Below are positions 57,934 to 64,000 of a DNA stretch of 64,000 nucleotides, piece by piece. The notes beneath the pieces are model-generated. The model had not been told where the DNA came from, searched no databases, and saw nothing but the letters and a program-made list of their open reading frames with translations. Numbering within the stretch: the first letter of the stretch is position 1; each line of letters starts with the position of its first letter. The translations under genes and the position numbers were made by a program. Source of the DNA: DATBSL01 sp964561785 (GTDB lineage Bacteria; Acidobacteriota; Vicinamibacteria; Fen-336); NCBI GenBank assembly GCA_964561785.1, contig CAZLRF010000027.1:1-64000 (forward strand), written 5' to 3'.

Positions 57934-59293
57934 CGCCTCCTCGGCGGCTCCTTGCGTTCCATCGATCGACCGACCGCGGGCCCGGCTCGAGGGTCGGGCG
58001 CTCGAGGTCGGCCGCGACGTCGGCCGGAGGCTCCTCCGGGAGCGCCGGGCCGACCCCCAGCACCGCTACGCCGCCGGCCGCTACGGCGACCGGACGGTCG
58101 TGGCGGGCCGGGCCTACGGCGGGCCGGTCCACGCGGCTCAGCTGCCCTACGGCGCGCGCCCCTACAGCTACCACGGCCACTCGTACTACCACCACGGCGG
58201 CGCCTACTACCGCCCGTACTACTACCGCGGCGCCGCCTACTATCACCACATGTGGCCGCCGTGGGGCTGCTACTACACGACGGTCCCGGTCGGCGCCATC
58301 GCGCTGACGGTCGCCGGCATGGCGCTCCTGTACTCGGACGGCACCTACTACCAGACGACGTACGTCGAGGGGGCCACGCAATACCAGGTCGTGGCGCCGC
58401 CGGCGGGAGCGAGCCTCCCCGCCGGCACCACCCTGCCCGCCGACAAGACCGCGATCACGATCTCGGGGACGACGTACGACCTGTACGGCAACGCGTTCTA
58501 CAAGCGCGTCGTGACGAACGGCCAGGAGACCTACGTCGTCGTCACGAAGCCGGCGGGCCTCGTCGCGGTGAAGGCCCTGCCCGACGACTTCGAGCCCATG
58601 CAGGCCGGCAGCGTGATGTACTTCCGCTCGAAAGACCGCTACTACGTGAGCTACCTCGACCCCGGTGGCGAGGAGCTGTACCTGGTGGTCGACGCGCCGG
58701 CGGGTGCCGTGCCGGCGATCCCGGCCCAGACCGCGGCCGCGCCCGGCGCCGCGGCCCAGGTGCCCGGGCCCACGACCGTCACCCTCACGGCACAGGCGGG
58801 CCGGCCTCTGACGGTGCGCGTCGCCACCGAAGTCAGCTCGGGCACCGCGCAGGCGGGCCAGCGCTTCCAGGGCAACCTCGACGCCGACCTCGTCGCGGAC
58901 GACGGGCGCGTCATCGCCACTCGCGGCACCAGGGTCTACGGCCGGGTCGTCGCGGCCAAGGCCGGGACGGGGACGGGCGGGGCGCCCCAGCTCACCGTGG
59001 AGCTCACCGACGTCGAGGTCGGCGGGCGGGTGGCGTCGCTCGCGACCGAGCCCGTGAGCTACACGGCCGAGGCGAAGAAGGCGGGAAAGAAGGTGCTGGG
59101 CGGCGCGGCCCTCGGCGCGGGCATCGGCGGCATGATCGACGGCGGCGAGGGGGCGGCCTGGGGCGCGGCCGCCGGCGCGGTGGTCGGCGTCGCGGCCGCG
59201 AAGTCGTCCCCCGGCAACCAGGTGGCGATCGCTGCGGGGACGGCCGTCGAGTTCCGGCTCGCCCGGCCGTTGAGCGTCGACATCGTCGTTTAG
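57824..59293 (+). CDS. Secreted-type glycine-zipper protein (DUF6515-like), 5' end damaged or uncertain
   Basis: Coding character is clear from about 57990: a Tyr/His-rich segment (SYHGHSYYHHGG, YYRPYYYRG), a hydrophobic VGAIALTVAGMALLY, two beta units (TTYDLYGNAFYKRVVTNGQETYVVVTKPAG and VMYFRSKDRYYVSYLDPGG-like), a strand-rich middle and a glycine-zipper domain (GGAALGAGIGGMIDGGEG, AAGAVVGVAAAKSS) before LARPLSVDIVV. The family normally begins with a signal peptide, but the only in-frame ATG (57824) lies antisense to the BamA/TamA fragment and codes no leader. A deletion probably removed the true 5' end, leaving the gene without export signal. Confidence 0.6.
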   Translation: MSQRRWGTSVTECSAVPRSGNSPAETTSFGTSGSRATASSAAPCVPSIDRPRARLEGRALEVGRDVGRRLLRERRADPQHRYAAGRYGDRTVVAGRAYGGPVHAAQLPYGARPYSYHGHSYYHHGGAYYRPYYYRGAAYYHHMWPPWGCYYTTVPVGAIALTVAGMALLYSDGTYYQTTYVEGATQYQVVAPPAGASLPAGTTLPADKTAITISGTTYDLYGNAFYKRVVTNGQETYVVVTKPAGLVAVKALPDDFEPMQAGSVMYFRSKDRYYVSYLDPGGEELYLVVDAPAGAVPAIPAQTAAAPGAAAQVPGPTTVTLTAQAGRPLTVRVATEVSSGTAQAGQRFQGNLDADLVADDGRVIATRGTRVYGRVVAAKAGTGTGGAPQLTVELTDVEVGGRVASLATEPVSYTAEAKKAGKKVLGGAALGAGIGGMIDGGEGAAWGAAAGAVVGVAAAKSSPGNQVAIAAGTAVEFRLARPLSVDIVV

Positions 59294-59339
59294 GCAGGCG
59301 CGGGCGACCGCGCTCGTTCTCGTTTCAGAGGAGACGAAG

Positions 59340-59885
59340 ATGAAGCTGGTGAAGACGATGGCCGTTGCGGGCTTCGCGATGGCCGTGGCCGGCGGGGCGT
59401 GGGCCCAGGACGTCAAGGTCGACTTCGACGCGGCGGCGAACTTCGCCGCCTACCGGACGTTCAGCCTGAAGGTCGGCACGAGCTGGAGCAACCCGATCAG
59501 CGAGAAGCGGGTCACGGACGAGATCTCCCAGGCCCTCGCCGAGAAGGGTTGGAAGGCCGTGCCCGAGGCCGAGGCCGACGTGCACGTCGTGCTGCACGGG
59601 GCGACCGAGCTCAAGAGGAACCTCAACACCTTCTACTCGGGGATGGGCGGGTATGGCTACCGCTGGGGCGGGATGGGCGGGATGGGCTCGGCCACCACCA
59701 CCGTCTCGGAGTACACGGTGGGCACGCTGGTCGTGGACATGTTCGACGCGAAGTCGAAGGGTCTCGTCTGGCGCGGCGCCGCCCAGGACGAGCTCTCGGA
59801 CAAGACCGAGAAGAACATCAAGAAGCTGGCGAAGGCGAGCGACAAGCTCTTCAAGGACTTCCCCCCGGGCGCCGGGAAGAAGTAG
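59340..59885 (+). CDS. DUF4136 secreted protein
   Basis: A 181-residue protein with GAGGAGA upstream and a signal peptide (TMAVAGFAMAVAGGAWAQ). The mature part matches DUF4136: VKVDFDAAANFAAYRTFSL, VTDEISQALAEKGW, EADVHVVLHGATE, an aromatic/Gly loop (GGYGYRWGGMGG), VGTLVVDMFDAKSKGLVWRGAA and LFKDFPPG. The family is widespread in envelopes and has no defined function. It follows the glycine-zipper gene by 46 bp and its 3' end abuts the truncated toxin frame on the other strand. Confidence 0.85.
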   Translation: MKLVKTMAVAGFAMAVAGGAWAQDVKVDFDAAANFAAYRTFSLKVGTSWSNPISEKRVTDEISQALAEKGWKAVPEAEADVHVVLHGATELKRNLNTFYSGMGGYGYRWGGMGGMGSATTTVSEYTVGTLVVDMFDAKSKGLVWRGAAQDELSDKTEKNIKKLAKASDKLFKDFPPGAGKK

Positions 59886-59889
59886 GGTG

Positions 59890-59996
59890 TCGGCGAGAGC
59901 GCCCCCTCCAGTGAGGTAGAAACGGTCCTCGTGTCGGAAGAATGCCTCGAGGATCTCGATCTGGAGCGGAGGCAGTCGGCTCCTAGGCGCGGCCAT
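59890..59996 (-). pseudogene. Decapitated AbiEii-type nucleotidyltransferase toxin (first ~35 residues)
   Basis: An ATG at 59996, 11 bases inside the end of the antitoxin-like gene, opens a frame reading LPPLQIEILEAFFRHEDRFYLTGGGAL, the exact start of an AbiEii-like toxin up to the G-G-x-A-L motif. The continuation (A-G-F-H-L-x-H-R-x-S-x-D-x-D) is missing; the DNA instead runs into the 3' end of the convergent DUF4136 gene. The catalytic D-x-D is absent, so no toxin can be made. Confidence 0.7.
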
Positions 59997-60300
59997 CGGG
60001 ACCATCCTGCCCCCACCGCCCGAGCAGGAACTCCCAGAAGGCGCGGCGTCTGCCCAGGTACCTCTGGAGCTCCGGCCACTCGGCGATCACCTCGCCAGGC
60101 GTCGTGAACCGCCAGACGTCGGGATCGCGTGCCTCCCTGAGGATGCGGCCGAGCAGGCGCAAGCGCTCCGATCGGCCGCCGTCCCGCAGGCGAGCCTGCA
60201 GCTCGGCCAGGGTGATCGGCTCGTCCCACATGAAATAGGGGATCGCGGACGGGTCGTCCAGTTCCAGCGACAGCCGGACTCCCGACGTGTGCGTCGCCAT
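59983..60300 (-). CDS. Antitoxin-like protein, orphaned by toxin truncation
   Basis: A 105-residue protein: SLELDDPSAIPYFMWDEPITLAELQARLRDG, LRLLGRILREARDPDVWRFTTPGEVIAEWPELQRYLGRRRAFWEFLLGRW. The W-D-x-x-I-T/S opening, the long helix and the W-P-E...F-W-E-F-L end correspond to the 92-residue antitoxin-like protein at 36994-37272. It overlaps the truncated AbiEii-type start by 14 bp. TACCCT about 10 bases before the ATG (60315-60310) may be its -10 box, again with a very short leader. With its toxin gone it may persist by inertia or neutralise related toxins. Confidence 0.75.
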   Translation of the reverse strand: MATHTSGVRLSLELDDPSAIPYFMWDEPITLAELQARLRDGGRSERLRLLGRILREARDPDVWRFTTPGEVIAEWPELQRYLGRRRAFWEFLLGRWGQDGPDGRA

Positions 60301-60379
60301 CGTGCACCAAGGGTAGCATCCCGCAGCTGGCCGTGTGGCGGGCGAGGTCGTCCCCGACGTGGCTCGGGCGGGACGCGTC

Positions 60380-62851
60380 TCAGCGCCGCCGGCCGCCGCC
60401 GCCGCGAGGCCTGGCGCTCGCGCCGCCGCCTCCGCTGCGGTAGCCCTGGCCGTAGCCGCCGGAGCGGGCGCGGTCGTAGCCGCCCGTGCGCTGGGCGCCG
60501 TCCTGGCGGGCGCGCTCGTGGGTGTCGAGCGTTCCCGCCCGCTCGCGATCCGCGACCCCGCTCCAGCTCCCGTCGCGCTGCACCTGGTCCCAGCCGCCCT
60601 CGTCGTTGCGCTTGTAGACGCTGCCGTCCTTGCCGGCGTAGACGTCGTCGCCGACGCGGGCGACCCCGCCGTCCTCGCCCCGCACCCAGGCCGCCGAGCC
60701 GGACTCCCCGGACCCGGTCGTCCCCGAGATCCGGCCCGCCGTCACCTGGTCGCCGGTGCGCACGTTGCCGGCCGTGACGCGTCCCCCGCTCACGGAGCCG
60801 CCGCCGCGCGTGCTGGTGGCGCCGCCCCGGCCGCCGTAGGCATAGTTGCCGGTGTAGACGTTGCCGACCGCCGAGCGCTGCCCGGCCGAGAGCGTCCCGG
60901 TTCGCGAGTTGTAGGACGCGCCGGCGGCGTTGCGCCAGGCGGTGCCCGTCCAGGCGTCGTAGCCGCCGGAGCGGCGCGTGACCGCCCCGGTGCTGCCCCA
61001 GCGGTGGTAGACGTTGCCGGTCGTCGCCGCCCAGCCTCCCGGGCCCCAGACGGCGCCGCCGCCCCAGGGGCCCCACGCCGCGCCGCCCCAGTAGGGCGGG
61101 CGGTAGTAGGGGTAGGGATAGTAGTAGCCCCAGCCCACCGGGCCCCACCACGGGTAGGCTCCCCAGCCCCAGCCGACCGTCACCGAGCCCCAGCTCCAGC
61201 CGAAGCCGAAGCCGTACGTCCAGCCCGTCCACGGCGTGTAGGTCATCGCGACGCCCGCGCCGTAGGTCATGGGCGGGCCGTACCAGACGGTGCCGACGTA
61301 CGGCGGATAGACGTAGCCGGTGCCGTAGACGACGGTGCCGTGCGAGACGTAGGCCCCGTAGTAGCCGGGCGTGTAGCCGACCGAGACCGTCGTCGGGGTC
61401 GTGTCGTAGATCTTCACGTACGTCACGTAGTGCAGGGGCGACGACGGCGGGATCGAGTAGATCGCCGCCGGCACCGAGGTCGCCACCGTCCACGGGCCGG
61501 CGACCGAGGGGGCGACGAACCAGACCCCGTCCTGGACCGCGTAGAAAGAGCCCGGGGCGACCTGGAGGATCGGGGTCGCCGTGTTCGTCACGTACTGGAG
61601 CGACGTGCCCTCGATCGGGGCGAGCTTCGGCTCGCCGTCGAGCCTGGGCGGGTCGATCTTCGCCTCGGCGACCTTCACCTCGGCGACCTGGGGGATCGCG
61701 TTGGCGATCAGGGCCTCCTTCGCCTGCGCGGTTCCCGCCACCGAGGCCTTCACGTTCTCCTTCGGGCTGTCGTCCGGGATCTTGGCGAAGTCGGCGGGGA
61801 GGGCGTCGTTCGCCACGTAGGTCCACTGGCCGTCGAACGTCGTGCCGCGGAACCAGCGGCCGGAGACGAGGAGGTAGATCTCCTCCCCGAGGCGGAAGAC
61901 GTTGCCGGTGGTGTTCTGGACGTAGGAGAGGCCGGTCCCGGGGATGGCGATCCAGTTCGGGCCGCCCTCGAGCACGACGAGCTCGGTCGGCTCGGTGGCC
62001 ACGACGATCTCCGGGTGGCGGCCCTTCTGCTTCAGGGACGGCAGCGTCTTCGCGTCGTTCGGGTTGCCGCCGACGAGCAGGTCCACCTGGCCGGAGGCCT
62101 TCGCGTCCGCGAGGGCGGCCTGGAGCTCCTTCGGCGGCTTCGTCTCCACCGTCCAGGGCCCTTCGAGCGCCTTCGCCGTCATCCAGCCGTCGAACACGCG
62201 CAGGTACAGGTGCTCGCCCTTGCGCACGAGGAGCACGCGGGTGTTGATCACCCGCTCGAGCTTCGCGTCCTTCACCGGTTGCCACGCGGGCGGACCGTCG
62301 ATCGTCACGAGGATCGCCGACTGGTAGGAGAAGCGGATCTTCGGCGGGTCGTGCCTGAGCGTGAGGCTGCGCGACGCCTTGTCGACCTCGGCCTGCTCCA
62401 GCATCGCGGCGAGCCGGTCGAGGGCGATCGTGCGGGTGACCGGCGAGACCTCCTTCTCGAGCACGTCGAGGAGCGCCTTCTCCCGCTCGGGCGCCGACGG
62501 GAACGCCAGCCGGCGGAGCGTCCGGTCGGAGAACGTCACCAGGCGCGTGTCCTTGTCGACCACCGTCCGGCCGTCGCCCCAGACGACGCCGTAGAGCGGC
62601 TTGCTCTCGGCGGTCTCGCGCAGGGCGAACGCGGAGTAGAACGACAGCTTCGCCCCGTCCCACGCGTCGAGCTGCGGCTGGTGGAGGGTGACGAGGCCGG
62701 CGGAGGTCTTCGCCTCGCGCGGCCAGCCGCCGTCGACCGGGGCGGGCTCGCCCGTCGGCGGGGCCGGTGCCGCCGCCAGGGCGACCGCGACGAGCGCGAG
62801 GACGACGAGAGCGGCGGCGGAACGCGCCGCGCGAGGGCGGAGGGATGGCAT
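60380..62851 (-). CDS. Large secreted Tyr/Trp/Gly-rich protein (often labelled carbohydrate-binding family V/XII)
   Basis: An 823-residue protein with AAGGAG upstream and a signal peptide (LVVLALVAVALAAAPAPP). The N-terminal half (about 40-440) is ordered: LVTLHQPQLDAWDGAKLSFYSAF, KIRFSYQSAILVTIDGPPAWQPV, VLLVRKGEHLYLRVFDGWM and repeated units ending in W-x-A/V (GVWFVAPSVAGPWTVATSVP, GRWFRGTTFDGQWTYV). The middle (about 500-620) is extremely rich in Tyr, Trp, Gly and Pro (GYYYPYPYYRPPYWGG), and the tail is Gly/Ser/Arg-rich, ending in GGGGRRR. Similar proteins are annotated as carbohydrate-binding but have no tested role. It probably lies at the cell surface. Confidence 0.75.
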   Translation of the reverse strand: MPSLRPRAARSAAALVVLALVAVALAAAPAPPTGEPAPVDGGWPREAKTSAGLVTLHQPQLDAWDGAKLSFYSAFALRETAESKPLYGVVWGDGRTVVDKDTRLVTFSDRTLRRLAFPSAPEREKALLDVLEKEVSPVTRTIALDRLAAMLEQAEVDKASRSLTLRHDPPKIRFSYQSAILVTIDGPPAWQPVKDAKLERVINTRVLLVRKGEHLYLRVFDGWMTAKALEGPWTVETKPPKELQAALADAKASGQVDLLVGGNPNDAKTLPSLKQKGRHPEIVVATEPTELVVLEGGPNWIAIPGTGLSYVQNTTGNVFRLGEEIYLLVSGRWFRGTTFDGQWTYVANDALPADFAKIPDDSPKENVKASVAGTAQAKEALIANAIPQVAEVKVAEAKIDPPRLDGEPKLAPIEGTSLQYVTNTATPILQVAPGSFYAVQDGVWFVAPSVAGPWTVATSVPAAIYSIPPSSPLHYVTYVKIYDTTPTTVSVGYTPGYYGAYVSHGTVVYGTGYVYPPYVGTVWYGPPMTYGAGVAMTYTPWTGWTYGFGFGWSWGSVTVGWGWGAYPWWGPVGWGYYYPYPYYRPPYWGGAAWGPWGGGAVWGPGGWAATTGNVYHRWGSTGAVTRRSGGYDAWTGTAWRNAAGASYNSRTGTLSAGQRSAVGNVYTGNYAYGGRGGATSTRGGGSVSGGRVTAGNVRTGDQVTAGRISGTTGSGESGSAAWVRGEDGGVARVGDDVYAGKDGSVYKRNDEGGWDQVQRDGSWSGVADRERAGTLDTHERARQDGAQRTGGYDRARSGGYGQGYRSGGGGASARPRGGGGRRR

Positions 62852-62887
62852 GGGTGCTCCTTCGACGTCAGGCGAGCCGCGCGCGGC

Positions 62888-64000
62888 TCAGTGGTTGTAC
62901 GTCCAGGCGACGAAGACGCGGGCCTCGGGGTTCCTCTGGGTGATCGTCTGGCGGCGGGCCTCGCCGAACTCGGGCGTGTCCTCGGTGATCTCGTAGCGGC
63001 TGCGGCGCAGGAACACGGAGCCGTCCGCGCCGACCGTCAGAGACCGGCCGATCGGGACCTCGAGCTTCAGGTTGACCTGGTGGACGTCGTGGGTCGACTC
63101 GAGGCCGATCTTCGCGCCGCTCTCCGTCTCGCCGTTGTAGATCGAGCCGTTCGAGACGTCGATGTAGCTGTAGCGGTAGCGCGCGGTGAGCAGCGGCAGG
63201 TTCTTCCTCTGGAGGTACAGCTCGATCGCTCCCCCGACTCCCGGGCCGTAGTCGTACTCGCGGATCCGCTCCTGGTTGGCCACGTCGGCGAGCGCCGAGT
63301 AGTCGGAGTTGATGCCCCCGAGGAGGATGCCGTAGGCCTGGAGCCGTGTGAAGAAGCGCAGCTTCCCCGACGGCTCCACATCGACAGCAGCCCCGGGCCG
63401 AGGCTCTGGCCGCCGTACTCGTAGGCCTCGTTGTCGATGTAGTCGAAGTCCTGCTGCAGGGTGAGGACGTGCTTCTTCCCGTCCCCGAGGGGCTTCGTGA
63501 AGACGTCGCCCCGGATGAGGAGGCGCCCGAGCCGCGTCTTGTCGCCGAAGTTCGACTGGGCGTGGACGTCGAAGCGGTCGTATGGGCGGTGGTCCTTGCC
63601 GTCCCAGGGGTTCCCGTAGTTGAGGACCCACTCGAGCATCCCGTAGGCGTTCGTGTTCTCGGTGATCGACTCGCCCTCGCCCATGACGCGGGCCCCGGCG
63701 CGGACGGTGAGCTGGAAGTCCGGTCTCCAGTCCCAGGGGTCGACCGGGTTCCCCTTCACCTCCGTGGCGTCGCCGGAGACGAGCCGGTTGAAGCCCCGGA
63801 CCGGGTTGAAGAGGAGGGCCGCGGCCTCGCGGCCGAAGCGGCCCTTGCCTCGCTTCGTGTTGTCGAGGATGAGCGACGAGACGCGGTAGGACACCTCGCC
63901 GCGGGCGATCCCGCCGATGCCCGTCGAGATCATGTCGTTGAAGGACATGGGGTGCGTCTCGCCGCAGCACTCCCACACGAAGGCGCCGGCGATCGCCATG
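62888..64000 (-). pseudogene. DUF3943 outer-membrane protein, frameshifted and cut by the window end
   Basis: One frame from the window edge to about 63385 reads ETHPMSFNDMISTGIGGIARGEVSYRVSS, LLFNPVRGFNRL and DFDYIDNEAYEYGGQSLGPGLLS, matching DUF3943 proteins. A second frame continues with VEPSGKLRFFTRLQAYGILLGGI and beta-barrel strands to a terminal FVAWTYNH. The switch falls at about 63375-63392 and needs a single-base indel. Either the gene has a recent frameshift or the assembly has an error; both halves keep good coding character, favouring a recent event. The 5' end lies beyond 64000. It follows the same-strand order as the large secreted gene (36 bp gap). Confidence 0.75.

Overview
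The window is very GC-rich (around 70% by eye) and comes from a Gram-negative bacterium: it carries a TonB-dependent receptor, BamA/TamA-type and DUF3943 outer-membrane proteins, an OmpA-type gene, lipoproteins and several Tat-exported enzymes. Many GTG or TTG starts, many 1-4 bp start/stop overlaps and a large load of secreted plant-polysaccharide hydrolases would fit an Acidobacteriota-like saprophyte, but that placement is an inference. No rRNA, tRNA or CRISPR array was seen.

Layout. 1-7307 (minus): the start of an OmpA-type gene, a decayed apiosidase-like gene, and a glycan cluster (family 3 solute-binding protein, GH31, GH78 rhamnosidase, acetyl-esterase). A 92-bp inverted-repeat element sits between GH78 and GH31. 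7425-10434 (plus): glyoxalase-like protein, DUF4105, DUF4380-like. 10597-11508: Rpn-type PD-(D/E)XK nuclease. 11611-16814 (minus): four overlapping genes forming the most unusual system here. They encode a membrane protein ending in nine ACHS tetrapeptides plus one ACVS, a multi-pass membrane protein, a radical SAM/SPASM enzyme with a PqqD-like recognition domain, and an SMP-30-like Tat protein. 16931-24158: small secreted protein, TPR protein, a two-component system divergent from three coupled Spy-like/membrane genes, and serA. 24159-36694: GH9, TonB receptor, GH127, a CBM9/(alpha/alpha)-barrel/GH30-like three-module enzyme, a transposase remnant and a clan-A glycosidase. 36994-37940: an antitoxin/AbiEii-type pair. 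37937-44759: lipoprotein, DUF5107-TPR protein, tandem class II aldolase, L-rhamnose isomerase and a shredded rhamnulokinase. 44769-48208: a Fis-type regulator with two membrane/accessory proteins, divergent from a small membrane protein and a histidine kinase. 48308-53633: NCS1-like permease, sugar-binding-type protein and a second GH78 in one overlapping run. 53701-64000: vapBC, PPK2, a symporter fused to a solute-binding domain, outer-membrane gene debris, a second antitoxin with a decapitated toxin, a large secreted Tyr/Trp/Gly-rich protein and a frameshifted DUF3943 gene.

The functional theme is use of rhamnose- and arabinose-containing plant polysaccharide (pectin or hemicellulose-like): two GH78 rhamnosidases, GH127, GH31, GH9, GH30/clan-A enzymes, a TonB receptor, an L-rhamnose isomerase and an aldolase. 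The rhamnulokinase directly after the isomerase is a pseudogene. The window also holds an unusual number of decayed genes (apiosidase, transposase, rhamnulokinase, BamA/TamA piece, AbiEii-type toxin, DUF3943 frameshift), pointing to active turnover of accessory genes.
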